Below, in pieces: positions 28,928-38,285 of a stretch of DNA of 64,000 nt. This stretch comes from JAEDES01 sp964616405 (lineage in GTDB: Bacteria; Bacillota_I; Bacilli_A; RF39; UBA660). Where the stretch lies: positions 1 to 64,000 of the forward strand of contig CAZTRE010000001.1 of the NCBI GenBank assembly GCA_964616405.1. Direction: 5' to 3'. Within the stretch, counting starts at the first letter, position 1. Every line of letters starts with the position of its first letter. Under the pieces are notes generated by a model that had not been told where the DNA came from, did not search any database, and saw nothing but the letters and a program-made list of their open reading frames with translations. Both the position numbers and the translations under genes were made by a program.

Positions 28928-29035
28928 TAGTGAGTATGTATAAGTATTAATATGAGCTACATAGGGATTAATATCCTACACGGGCAATAAGCACGGAGTC
29001 ACTATTCTTTTTAGGGATGGATTCTGTGCTTTTAT
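28928..29035 (+). promoter_or_regulatory. Riboswitch-like leader, copy 2, with terminator
   Basis: Same architecture as copy 1 with different stem sequences. P1: TAGTGA (28928-28933) with TCACTA (28999-29004). P2: TATGTA (28935-28940) with TACATA (28958-28963), again with GAGC on the 3' side of the loop. P3: GGAT (28965-28968) with ATCC (28973-28976), followed by CTACAC. Then GGAGTCAC. The terminator pairs GCACGGAGTC (28991-29000) with GATTCTGTGC (29020-29029), followed by T-rich sequence, and its 5' arm overlaps the P1 3' strand. A possible downstream TATAAT at 29084-29089 has no good -35. Confidence 0.7.
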
Positions 29036-29138
29036 TGTATGTAAAATTAATCTAATGGTATTAAATAATATTGTATTCAATGATATAATTAACGTGATAA
29101 TAACCTCAAACTAAAAAAATAAAAGGAGTGTGATATTT

Positions 29139-30116
29139 ATGGCAATAATAGAAGTAAAAAAACTATCTAAAACTTTTAAAGTAAAATTAAAAGAAAAGGG
29201 ATTAAAAGGAAGTTTAAAATCAATCATCAAGCCAAAATATAAAACTGTAAATGCAGTTAAAGATATAAGTTTTGAGGTAGAAAAGGGAGAAATTATTGCG
29301 TTCATTGGACCTAATGGAGCGGGTAAAAGTACAACAATTAAAATGATGACCAGCATACTATATCCTGATAAGGGAACAGTTAAAGTTTTAGGTTATAATC
29401 CAGTTAAAGATAGAAAAAAGTTAGCATACGAAATTGGTACTGTATTTGGACAAAAAGAACAATTATGGACACATTTAACTCCATATGATAATTTTAAATT
29501 CTTTGGCGCAATTTATGATATACCTGAGGCAGTAGTTGAGAAAAAAATTGAAGAACTAAAGATGCTGTTTGAATTAGATGAATTTATAAATACGCCGGTT
29601 AGAAATTTATCTTTGGGACAACGAATAAGATGTGAAATTGTTGCGTCCCTAATTCACGAACCAAAAGTATTGTTCCTTGATGAACCAACGATAGGACTAG
29701 ATCCTGTTGTTAAAGAAAATATAAGAGCTTTAATCAAACGAATGAATAAAGAATACAAAACCACTATTTTCCTAACCAGCCATGATGTTGGAGATATAGA
29801 AAAACTATGTAAGAGGGTTATTATAATTAATAATGGCCAAGTAGTTCTAGATGATACAATGGAAAATCTAAAGTATCATTATTTGAATAAAAAGATTGTT
29901 GAAGCAAAGATGAAAGAAAGAGTTAATCTTGATGATGAAGAAGGAATTACTATATTAAAAGATAAAGGTTATAACTTAAAAATTGAAGTAGATACCACCA
30001 AAAGAAGAGTTGCGGACGCTTTAAAATTATTAAATCCAGATAATATTGTAGATATAAATATTTCTAATATCCCGTTAGAAGAAATAATTAGTAATATTTA
30101 TAAGAATAAGGATTAG
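29139..30116 (+). CDS. ABC-2 exporter ATP-binding protein (COG4586 type)
   Basis: The protein has 325 residues from the ATG at 29139 with a GGAGTG site; an in-frame GTG at 29130 lies within that region. Walker A is GPNGAGKST, the Q-loop region follows (GTVFGQKEQLW), the signature is LSLGQRIRCE, and Walker B is VLFLDEPTIGLD, with the switch histidine in LTSHD. The FGQKEQLW segment and the two partner permeases fit the COG4586-COG4587-COG3694 group of uncharacterised ABC-2 transporters, usually seen as exporters. Expression appears to be gated by the two leader RNAs upstream. The substrate is unknown and may be related to the ligand they sense. Confidence 0.92.
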   Translation: MAIIEVKKLSKTFKVKLKEKGLKGSLKSIIKPKYKTVNAVKDISFEVEKGEIIAFIGPNGAGKSTTIKMMTSILYPDKGTVKVLGYNPVKDRKKLAYEIGTVFGQKEQLWTHLTPYDNFKFFGAIYDIPEAVVEKKIEELKMLFELDEFINTPVRNLSLGQRIRCEIVASLIHEPKVLFLDEPTIGLDPVVKENIRALIKRMNKEYKTTIFLTSHDVGDIEKLCKRVIIINNGQVVLDDTMENLKYHYLNKKIVEAKMKERVNLDDEEGITILKDKGYNLKIEVDTTKRRVADALKLLNPDNIVDINISNIPLEEIISNIYKNKD

Positions 30117-30117
30117 T

Positions 30118-30909
30118 ATGAAAAAATATCTATTTATTATTAAAACTCAAATAATGAGTAATTTACAATATATCTTTAATATAGTATTTGGTTTCATAGG
30201 ATACTTTATAATGTTGTTTATATTATTTAACTTATGGCAATATCTTTATAGTGATCCTAATGAATTAATTAATGGTTATAACATGAATCAGATGACCTGG
30301 TATGTTATTATTACAGAAATATTATGGATGACCCTTGGAGGAAGAAAATTTTGTACAAAGATTAGTAATGATGTAAAAAGCGGTAATATTACTTATAATA
30401 TTAATAAGCCATATAACTATGTTACCTACTGTTTATCAACTCATATTGGCAATATGACTATTAAAGGAATTATTTATACTTTATTAGGTATACTAACAGG
30501 ATATTTATTTTTAGGTAGTTTCCCTAACTTAAGCGTTTTAGGCATTGTTTTTGTCATTATAACAGCAATATTTGCCTCAATCATCAGTACATTATTAATA
30601 ATTTTTATAGGTTTAATAGCTTTTTTCCTTGAAGACTCCGGACCATTTTATTGGTTGTATAGTAAGGTTATCTTAGTCTTAGGAACAATATTTCCTATTG
30701 AATATTTTCCTAGTTTTATTCAAAAAATACTAAATTATAGTCCAGTATATGTAGTCAGTTATGGCCCAGCTAAATTATTCGTAGACTTTTCATGGGATAA
30801 AGCAGTAACCATAATAACTGCACAAATTATATATATATTTATAACCTATAGTATTTGTTATTTAATTTATAGAAAGGGAGTGAAGAGAATAAATGTTAAT
30901 GGCGGTTAA
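30118..30909 (+). CDS. ABC-2 family transporter permease (DUF990 type), first
   Basis: The protein has 263 residues and six hydrophobic segments. It starts one base after the ATPase stop. The TEILWMTLGGRKFCTKISNDVKSG region and the later KVILVLGTIFPIEYFP segment are typical of the ABC2_membrane_6 (DUF990) family. It pairs with the next gene, overlapping it by 17 bases, to form the membrane part of the exporter. Confidence 0.88.
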   Translation: MKKYLFIIKTQIMSNLQYIFNIVFGFIGYFIMLFILFNLWQYLYSDPNELINGYNMNQMTWYVIITEILWMTLGGRKFCTKISNDVKSGNITYNINKPYNYVTYCLSTHIGNMTIKGIIYTLLGILTGYLFLGSFPNLSVLGIVFVIITAIFASIISTLLIIFIGLIAFFLEDSGPFYWLYSKVILVLGTIFPIEYFPSFIQKILNYSPVYVVSYGPAKLFVDFSWDKAVTIITAQIIYIFITYSICYLIYRKGVKRINVNGG

Positions 30910-31687
30910 AAATCAAATTAAAGTAACCATATTATCAATAAAATATGCCATAATGAGAGAAATGCTAAATAAAGCAACTTTTATATCAAACATTATATTC
31001 ATGGTTTTAAATAATGCATGTATGCTTGTTCAATGGGTAGTTTTATTCTCTATAAAAAGTAATATGGGGGGTTATACATTTAAACAAGTCCTACTTTTAT
31101 GGGGAATGGCCGCAGGAGTATATGGCGTTTCACACTTCTTCTTCAAAAAATGTTTTAGTTTATCGGATACAATTAATAGTGGTAAATTAGATGCCTATAT
31201 TGTTCAACCCAAAAATATTTTAATATCTACTATAACTTCAGATATTGAAGTTTCAGCTTTAGGGGATATGTTATTTGCAATAATCGTCTATTTCATTTAT
31301 GGATTTACACCTTTAGGATTTTTCTTATTTATATTCTTCTTAATAACAGGAGGATTAATGTTAACAGCTATTTCTATAATTTTACATAGTCTAAGTTTTT
31401 GGTTTAGTAATGCAGATATGGTTGCAGATGTTGGGAATTCATTAATGATTAATTTTGCTACTTATCCCGATGGGATATTTAAAGGAATAACCAAATGGTT
31501 ACTATATACTTTAATACCGGTTGGTATTGCAAATTATATTCCTGTAAAGGTAATAACTGAATTTAATCCGCTCCTTTTTACTATAAATATATGTGTTTGT
31601 ATAATATTAATAATATTAGCCAACATGACATTTTATAAAGGATTAAAAAGATATGCATCTAGTAATTTAATGAATGCTAGAATCTAA
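30893..31687 (+). CDS. ABC-2 family transporter permease (DUF990 type), second
   Basis: The protein has 264 residues and about six membrane segments. The start at 30893 is nine bases after GGGAGTG and lies within the preceding permease gene, so translation is coupled. MGGYTFKQVLLLWGMAAGVYG and SGKLDAYIVQPKN match the COG3694-type permease, whose partner upstream is of COG4587 type. The ATPase and two permeases form a complete exporter; no solute-binding protein is present, as expected for ABC-2 systems. Confidence 0.88.
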   Translation: MLMAVKNQIKVTILSIKYAIMREMLNKATFISNIIFMVLNNACMLVQWVVLFSIKSNMGGYTFKQVLLLWGMAAGVYGVSHFFFKKCFSLSDTINSGKLDAYIVQPKNILISTITSDIEVSALGDMLFAIIVYFIYGFTPLGFFLFIFFLITGGLMLTAISIILHSLSFWFSNADMVADVGNSLMINFATYPDGIFKGITKWLLYTLIPVGIANYIPVKVITEFNPLLFTINICVCIILIILANMTFYKGLKRYASSNLMNARI

Positions 31688-31778
31688 TAAGCAACTTTAA
31701 CAAATTTATTAAATATCTCATTAACAATATCATAGATATGATGCAATTAAATCGAGATTATAGTATGAACATACAAAA

Positions 31779-31809
31779 AGGAAAACGACTTATCAAAAGT
31801 CGTTTTCCT
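31779..31809. terminator. Strong stem-loop, terminator for the minus-strand PASTA gene
   Basis: A perfect 13-bp stem (AGGAAAACGACTT 31779-31791 with its complement 31797-31809). On the minus strand it is followed by TTTTTG. It overlaps the PASTA gene stop at 31808-31810. Confidence 0.8.
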
Positions 31810-33835
31810 ATCTAATTATATCTAAAGTAATTTTTGTGCAGAATGAAATCCATTTTCCATCATATGAATTACTATTACATACACTACCACTTGTAGTAGA
31901 ACCATTAGGGCAACTATTAACCCAATTTGCAACTATTGTAAATCCTGGATTCTGAGACTTAGTAGAAGCTAACACTTGCTCTCCTGTATTTCCAACGCCT
32001 ACAAAGAAAGTTTTACCTTTAGATGTATCACAACTTTGAGCAGGAGGGGTAGAACCGCCGCTATTTCCACCAGAAGAACCACCATTGTTAGAGCCACCTC
32101 CAGAAGAACATTTTCCAGTACTTAGTGTTACTGTAACTGTTGCTCCTTGGGATGCCTTAGAACCGGCTTTTAATGACTGTTTAACAACTTTACCCGATTC
32201 TACACTATTACTACAAGCATATACAAAATTGTAATTAAATCCAGCATTCTTCAAAGTAGAAGAGGCTTGACTTTTAGTTGAACCAACAACATTAGGAACA
32301 ACAGATTCCTTACCATCAGAGATAACTATAACAATTACATCATTATTCTTAATAGTTTCTCCATTTTTATATGAATAACTAATTACATTACCAGCAGCAA
32401 CACTATCACTAAATTCATGTTGTTCCTCGTATTTAATTCCATATTTATCAGCCCATTCCTTAAACTGATTAACATCATCAAACTTACCCATCTTCAATTT
32501 ACCACGAGATACTACAACTTTAATTAAGTCGCCCTCAGCAACTTTATCACCTTTTTTGTAATTAGCGCTGATAACATTATTTTCTTTGACGGTGTCATCA
32601 TATTTATCACTAAATTCTAACTTTAATTTATTAGCAATAACCCATTCAGTAATTTCAGTCATTGACATACTAGTTAAATCAGGAACCTTAATTTCAGGAC
32701 CTTTACTAAGTGAAACAATAATGGTTTCTCCATCAACTTTAACCATCTTACCAGGTTTAATACTTTGAGTAACAACAAGTCCTTTTTTTACCTTACTAGA
32801 GAAGACATCTTTAAACTCATAATTTAAATGATTTTGTTTCAAATAAAACATCGCTTCAAATTTACTCATACCACTTAAATCCTTAAGTTTAACTTCACTA
32901 AATTGTAACTCTTCACCATATGAGAAAATTAATTTTAATTCTTCATTTCGTCTCATATTACCAGTTTTACTTTGTTCAACAACAGTATTTACCATTTTGG
33001 TTGATTCAATAAAATCAACATGAACATTAGTTAAATGATTCTCTTTTATAAATTCTAGTACTCGTTCACTATCCCAAGACACCATGTTAGGAATAACAAC
33101 TTCCTTATCAGGATTAGGCCCTTCACTAACTGCAACGGTTAATGTTTTAACATCTTTAATTTTAGTACCAGCTTTTACATCCTGTGAAATAATGTGGTAT
33201 TCAGGAATCATATCACTATATTCATAATCCTGAACCACATTAATTTTATTAGCTTCGCTCCATTTAATAACCTCAGTCAATTCTTCCCCGCAAAAGTTAC
33301 TAACTTCTAGATTCGGAAAAGTTATAATCTGAAAAGTCATTAACATTCCAAAGACAAAGTATCCAAGTAATATAAATGAACTTATAAAAAAGCCACTCTT
33401 ATTCTTTCTATTAGTTGTAATTGATACTGATACAAAAAACAATGTAAATAACATCAGTAGTAAACTATTAATTAAAGTTATAATAGAATTAGTCTGTGTA
33501 TAAAATAAACTAATTATAAAATAAGCTAAACTAGTAAGTAACACTAGTATTAAGAAAGTATGCACAAAAGGATGTTTAAAATTCTTTTTATCTCTTTCTA
33601 ATGCCATTGCTTTTTCCTCATGATATTTTTCCCTTGATACTATATTTTTTTCCTTCTCAGGACGCTTATCAAAAGATTTGCCTTCGTGAATAACTTTATC
33701 TATCTTTTTATCTTTCGTATTATTATCAGCTGTAATCCTAACAAGGTTTCGATCATCATCATTTTGATTTATATTAACTTTAGGTTTAGTAGTCTTCTTT
33801 TGTGAACTACTATTTTTAGTTTTTTTCTTACTCAT
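31808..33835 (-). CDS. Membrane protein with multiple PASTA domains, no kinase
   Basis: The protein has 675 residues. The first 90 are cytoplasmic, Lys/Asn/Asp-rich. About four membrane helices lie at 90-180. The outer part has six or so PASTA-like modules, recognised by repeating ends such as IISQDVKAGTKI, VVTQSIKPGKMV, VISANYKKGDKV, VISYSYKNGETI and VVKQSLKAGSKA. A Gly/Ser linker (SSGGGSNNGGSSGGNSGG) leads to a C-terminal module with four cysteines. PASTA domains bind muropeptides or beta-lactams in Stk/PknB kinases and PBPs, but neither domain is present here. A wall-binding or wall-sensing role is inferred. Confidence 0.85.
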   Translation of the reverse strand: MSKKKTKNSSSQKKTTKPKVNINQNDDDRNLVRITADNNTKDKKIDKVIHEGKSFDKRPEKEKNIVSREKYHEEKAMALERDKKNFKHPFVHTFLILVLLTSLAYFIISLFYTQTNSIITLINSLLLMLFTLFFVSVSITTNRKNKSGFFISSFILLGYFVFGMLMTFQIITFPNLEVSNFCGEELTEVIKWSEANKINVVQDYEYSDMIPEYHIISQDVKAGTKIKDVKTLTVAVSEGPNPDKEVVIPNMVSWDSERVLEFIKENHLTNVHVDFIESTKMVNTVVEQSKTGNMRRNEELKLIFSYGEELQFSEVKLKDLSGMSKFEAMFYLKQNHLNYEFKDVFSSKVKKGLVVTQSIKPGKMVKVDGETIIVSLSKGPEIKVPDLTSMSMTEITEWVIANKLKLEFSDKYDDTVKENNVISANYKKGDKVAEGDLIKVVVSRGKLKMGKFDDVNQFKEWADKYGIKYEEQHEFSDSVAAGNVISYSYKNGETIKNNDVIVIVISDGKESVVPNVVGSTKSQASSTLKNAGFNYNFVYACSNSVESGKVVKQSLKAGSKASQGATVTVTLSTGKCSSGGGSNNGGSSGGNSGGSTPPAQSCDTSKGKTFFVGVGNTGEQVLASTKSQNPGFTIVANWVNSCPNGSTTSGSVCNSNSYDGKWISFCTKITLDIIR

Positions 33836-34016
33836 TAGATACCTCCATTATTATATATATAATTATATAATAAAAAGTTATATTTTTAAATAAGTACTAG
33901 ATATTTAAACGTCTATTTTTGTAAAGAAAGTGTAAATAAGCAAATATCTTGATTTATAATGAAAAAGTGCTTGAATTGTGTTACAATATTTTTAGAAAAT
34001 GAGATAGGGTGGTAAG

Positions 34017-36332
34017 ATGAATAAGTATATAAAAGAAAATTTTAGTAAAATAATCAGTATTTTTATTTTACTTCAACCAATATTAGACTTATTAACTGGA
34101 TTATGCGTAAACTTATTAGATATAAATATTACGATTGGCATTATTATCAGAATGTTATTTTTAGTATTTATCATTTTCACAACCACCATTGTTTATAAAA
34201 AGAAAACATCTTTAGTAGTCTACTTAAGTGTCTTAATTTATTCACTATTATATTTACTAGGTGTAATCATTTATAAAGATGGAGTAGTATTTACTGAGTT
34301 ACAAGGATTATTAAAAGCACTTTATTTCCCATTAATATTAATATCTTTATATGATTTAAGAGAAGAATTTAGAATAAGTAGCATGACATTATTTACCACT
34401 TTATTTATGTATTTAGTGTTGATACTCATCCCAAATATCTTAGGTATTGGCTTTGCCAGTTATGAAGTAGCTAAAGAAGGAAATTTAGGATTCTTTAATG
34501 CCGCTAATGAAATAAGTGCTATTATTGCTATACTAACACCACTAATGTTTATAATTATTAAAGACTTAAAAAGTAAATTTTTAAAAATTATTTTCCCTTT
34601 AATTTATCTAATTGTAATACTAATCATTGGAACCAAGACTCCATTACTTAGTTTATTAATCACAATCGGTATGGCTTTTTTATACTATGTCGTAACTTGC
34701 ATCAAGAAAAAAACTTATAAACCAATTTTTTATGTAGGAACAATTGTTATTATTGCTTTAACCAGTTTGTTACTAATTTTACCTAAAACAACATTTTATA
34801 AAAATATAAAAATTCACTTAGATTTTTTAAAGGTAGACAGCATTGTTGATGTATTTAAGAATAAAGAGTTAATAGATCATTTTATCTTTAGCCAACGTTT
34901 AACATTCTTAGAAGATAAAGCCGAAATTTATGCGGATGCCTCTTTCTATGAAAAACTCTTTGGAATAGGGTACACAGAAGATAAAACAACAATGAAATTA
35001 ATTGAAATGGATTATTTTGATATTTTATATAGTCATGGAATTATAGGCTTTATCCTTATCTTTTCAATTTATGGCTTAGTTTTATATCAAATAATGAAAG
35101 AACAAAAGCAAAGAAACTTTAAAAATTATATGCTAAAAGTAAGTCTTTTATTAATAATTATTCTTTCACTTCTAACAGGGCACATTATAACCGCTCCAGC
35201 GGTAAGTGTTATTGCGATAGCTCTAATAATAGAGTTATATCCAAGAAAGAAGAAAGATTTACTTTTTACAGCAGTTGATTTCAACATTGGTGGAATCGAA
35301 AAATCTCTAATTAGTCTTTTAAATCAATTTGATTATAATAAATACAATATCACTGTTGTACTTGAGAAAAAGCAAGGAACTCTTTTACCAAATGTTAACC
35401 GAAATGTTCATCTAGAAGAAGTAAAAGTTTCAAATCATAAAAATGTTTTTCTTAGAAAAGGCTTAAACTTCTTTCGAAAACTTGTATTTACAATTTTAAA
35501 TTATAATAAATATGATTGCAGTTCTTGTTATGCAACATATAGTCTAAGTTGTAATAAACTCGCTAAAGTTGCTTCCAAAAACACACTATTCTTTATTCAT
35601 AGTGATTATACTTTAATTTATAAAGATGAAAAAGAATTCTATAAATTCTTTGAAGAAAGAAAAGTAGATGAGTATCACAAAATCATTTTTGTCACCAACG
35701 AAGCTAAAGATAATTTTGTAAAAAAATATAAAAATCTAAAAGATAAATGTGCCGTTTACGCAACCTTCGTTGAAGTAGATGATATCTTAGAAAAAAGTAA
35801 AGAAAAAATTACTGTTAAGAAACCACGTGGTAAAAAACTTTTAGTCTTTGTAGGTCGCCTAGAAGATCATTCAAAAAAGGTATCTCGTGCTATTAACTTA
35901 GTGAAAGAAATTGATAACATTGCTCTATGGGTAGTAGGAGACGGACCAGATAGAAAAATGTATGAGGAACTAGTTAAAAATGAAAAACTTGAAAAGGATG
36001 TAACTTTCTTTGGAATGCAGAAAAATCCATATCCATATATTGCCGCAGCAGACTATGTAATTTTAACATCCGATTATGAAGGATTCGCTCTGATTTATCA
36101 GGAAGCTATCATTTTAAATAAAGAAATTATTGGTACTATTGATGTAAGCGATTCACAAATGAATATAGGAAAAGACTTTGCTTTTATTGTTTCTAAAGAT
36201 GAAAAAAAGATGATTAAGGAAGTAAAAGAAATTCTAAAAAGTAAAGGAAAAATGAAAAAAGTAGATTATAAAAAGATTCAAAAAGAACGTTTTGAGAGTC
36301 TAGAAAAGATTTTTAATGAGGTGATCATCTAA
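34017..36332 (+). CDS. O-antigen ligase/polymerase-like protein fused to GT4 glycosyltransferase
   Basis: The protein has 771 residues in one uninterrupted frame. Residues 1-410 contain about ten or more membrane helices and the Wzy/WaaL-type layout (GNLGFFNAANEISAI, GTKTPLLSLL, a large outer loop with FGIGYTEDKTTMKL). From about 417, after PRKKKDLLFTAVDFNIGGIEKSL, a GT-B glycosyltransferase family 4 domain follows: FVGRLEDHSKK, VVGDGPDRKMYEELV and the EGFALIYQEA motif. The membrane part may polymerise or ligate glycan units while the GT4 part adds a sugar. It opens the polysaccharide locus. Its stop overlaps the next start by one base. Confidence 0.85.
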   Translation: MNKYIKENFSKIISIFILLQPILDLLTGLCVNLLDINITIGIIIRMLFLVFIIFTTTIVYKKKTSLVVYLSVLIYSLLYLLGVIIYKDGVVFTELQGLLKALYFPLILISLYDLREEFRISSMTLFTTLFMYLVLILIPNILGIGFASYEVAKEGNLGFFNAANEISAIIAILTPLMFIIIKDLKSKFLKIIFPLIYLIVILIIGTKTPLLSLLITIGMAFLYYVVTCIKKKTYKPIFYVGTIVIIALTSLLLILPKTTFYKNIKIHLDFLKVDSIVDVFKNKELIDHFIFSQRLTFLEDKAEIYADASFYEKLFGIGYTEDKTTMKLIEMDYFDILYSHGIIGFILIFSIYGLVLYQIMKEQKQRNFKNYMLKVSLLLIIILSLLTGHIITAPAVSVIAIALIIELYPRKKKDLLFTAVDFNIGGIEKSLISLLNQFDYNKYNITVVLEKKQGTLLPNVNRNVHLEEVKVSNHKNVFLRKGLNFFRKLVFTILNYNKYDCSSCYATYSLSCNKLAKVASKNTLFFIHSDYTLIYKDEKEFYKFFEERKVDEYHKIIFVTNEAKDNFVKKYKNLKDKCAVYATFVEVDDILEKSKEKITVKKPRGKKLLVFVGRLEDHSKKVSRAINLVKEIDNIALWVVGDGPDRKMYEELVKNEKLEKDVTFFGMQKNPYPYIAAADYVILTSDYEGFALIYQEAIILNKEIIGTIDVSDSQMNIGKDFAFIVSKDEKKMIKEVKEILKSKGKMKKVDYKKIQKERFESLEKIFNEVII

Positions 36333-37249
36333 TGCCAAAATTTAGTATTATTATTCCTGCTTATAATATTGAAAAATATATTGATAAGTGTTTAAAAAGT
36401 GTATTTAATCAAACATATACAGATTATGAAGTTATAGTTACTGATGATGGATCTACTGATCAAACAGTAGAAAAAATTAAAAATTATGATGTTAAATTTA
36501 TAGAAAATAACCATGTTGGTGTTAGTGAAGCTAGAAACATTGCCATCAAAAAAGCCCAAGGAGAATACCTTGTCTTTTTAGACAGCGACGATTGGTGGGA
36601 TAAGGATTTATTAAAACATCTTGCTAGTAGTAGTAAAAACAATCCCGATTTAATCAGATTCCAAATGCGCACAGTAACAGAAACCGGCGAAAAAAAAGAT
36701 TTTAAAGAAGCAGCATTTACAGGTAAAAGTGGGGAAGAGGCCTTTTCATTAGTAACTAAATTTCACTTTGTTGATGCGGCTTGTTGTTATGCCATAAAAA
36801 GAGACTATTATGTAGAAGAGAAATTTGCTTTTGCCAAAGGAAGAGTCCATGAGGACTATGGACTTATGCCTTTAATAATAATTAAAGCTAAATCTGTTAA
36901 TTGTATTTCATATGTTGGTTACAATTACTTTAGAAGAACAGAAAGTATTATGAATAACCCAGACTATAACTGGATAAAAAAGAAAACAGAAGATTGTTAT
37001 TATCACTACTTTAAATTAATTGAGGAAATAGACAAAACAAATTTAGATAGTAAAGTATTTAAAAGTTTTATCGCTAACACCTTAATATTAAAAATTTGTT
37101 CATTAAATAAAAAAGATTATAAGGAATACAAGAAAAAATTAAAGAAAAATAATGTTTACGATAATATACTTGCTGATACTTTTTCAAGAAAAGTTAAAAA
37201 GCAATTGTTAAAAGTATCACCAAAATTGTATTACAAAATTGTTAAATAG
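36332..37249 (+). CDS. Family 2 glycosyltransferase
   Basis: The protein has 305 residues with the GT-A fold at the N-terminus: FSIIIPAYNIEKYIDKCLKS, VTDDGSTDQT and FLDSDDWWD, the DxD-type metal and nucleotide-sugar site. GHVEDYG-like residues appear as RVHEDYG, the likely acidic catalytic region. No membrane helix is seen, so it acts on lipid-linked acceptors at the inner face of the membrane. It overlaps the polymerase fusion by one base. Sugar specificity is unknown. Confidence 0.92.
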   Translation: MPKFSIIIPAYNIEKYIDKCLKSVFNQTYTDYEVIVTDDGSTDQTVEKIKNYDVKFIENNHVGVSEARNIAIKKAQGEYLVFLDSDDWWDKDLLKHLASSSKNNPDLIRFQMRTVTETGEKKDFKEAAFTGKSGEEAFSLVTKFHFVDAACCYAIKRDYYVEEKFAFAKGRVHEDYGLMPLIIIKAKSVNCISYVGYNYFRRTESIMNNPDYNWIKKKTEDCYYHYFKLIEEIDKTNLDSKVFKSFIANTLILKICSLNKKDYKEYKKKLKKNNVYDNILADTFSRKVKKQLLKVSPKLYYKIVK

Positions 37250-37267
37250 GTAGAAAGAAGTGTTAAT

Positions 37268-38206
37268 ATGCCAGATATTAGTATAATTGTTCCAATTTAT
37301 AATGCCGAAAAATATCTTGATAAATGTCTAGATTCTTTAGTTAATCAAACAAAAAAAGAACTAGAATTTATTTTGGTAAATGATGGTTCAACTGATAATT
37401 CTGAAAAAATAATAAAAAAATGTACAGATAAAAGAATTAAATATTTCAAAAATAAGAATCAAGGAATTGGCAAAACCAGAAACTTTGGAATTGAAAAAGC
37501 GACTGGTGAATATTTAATGTTTTTAGATAGCGATGACTATCTTTCCACAGATGCCTGTGAAAAACTTTATAAAAAAGCTACAAAAGAAAAGCTAGATATG
37601 GTTGTCTTTGATTTTTATCGTGTAGAAAAAAAGGAACTAGCTCCAGTTATTATTCCAGATTTTGTTAACTCATCATTAAAAGAAAATAACAATTTATTAT
37701 TAGATATAAACTTAGGTCCATGTAATAAATTATATAAAAGAGAAGTAATTACTAATAATAACATCAAATTCCAAGAAAATTTAAAGTACGAAGATACTAC
37801 CTTTGTAGTTGAGACAATTTACAATTCCAAGAAAATTGGCAAATTAAATGAATTTCTTCATTATTATGTTATTCATAATCAAAGTGAAACAACTGTAAGG
37901 GATGAAAGAGTTTTTGATATTATAAAAATAGTTGATATAGTAAGAAAATATTTAAAAGGTAAAAACTTAGATGAAGTAGTAGATAAACTAACGGTTAGAA
38001 TATTAACTAACTATACTATCCAACAACGTAATCAAATAGATAAAAAAGTAGGGATGAAGTTCATCAATGAAGCCTTTGCCTATCTAAAAAAAGAAGTACC
38101 AGATTATAAAAATAATAAGTATTATGAAAATAGAGGCTTTTTAAGGAAATCAATTGAAAAAAGCCAATTATTATCCAGGCTTTATTGTAAATTGTATAAA
38201 AGTTAA
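37268..38206 (+). CDS. Family 2 glycosyltransferase
   Basis: The protein has 312 residues and is close in design to its upstream neighbour: ISIIVPIYNAEKYLDKCLDSL, VNDGSTDNS and FLDSDDYLS. The acidic catalytic motif appears as LKYEDTTF. It is 18 bases downstream, so the two are co-transcribed with the polymerase fusion. A weak A/T-rich stem-loop and T-run follow at about 38286-38316. Confidence 0.92.
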   Translation: MPDISIIVPIYNAEKYLDKCLDSLVNQTKKELEFILVNDGSTDNSEKIIKKCTDKRIKYFKNKNQGIGKTRNFGIEKATGEYLMFLDSDDYLSTDACEKLYKKATKEKLDMVVFDFYRVEKKELAPVIIPDFVNSSLKENNNLLLDINLGPCNKLYKREVITNNNIKFQENLKYEDTTFVVETIYNSKKIGKLNEFLHYYVIHNQSETTVRDERVFDIIKIVDIVRKYLKGKNLDEVVDKLTVRILTNYTIQQRNQIDKKVGMKFINEAFAYLKKEVPDYKNNKYYENRGFLRKSIEKSQLLSRLYCKLYKS

Positions 38207-38285
38207 AATATGTGTTAAAGAGACAACAAAATACAAAGCATTAATATAGAGATTTAAAAAAATGAAATAAATTATTATAAAAAAG

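Noticed and set aside
28752..28990. Short leader peptides in the two leader RNAs (22 and 12 codons sharing Ser-Tyr-x-Gly)
   Set aside because: The first ATG lies before the predicted transcription start, neither has a ribosome binding site, and the conserved CTACAC falls in different frames. RNA structure explains the conservation better than attenuation by translation.
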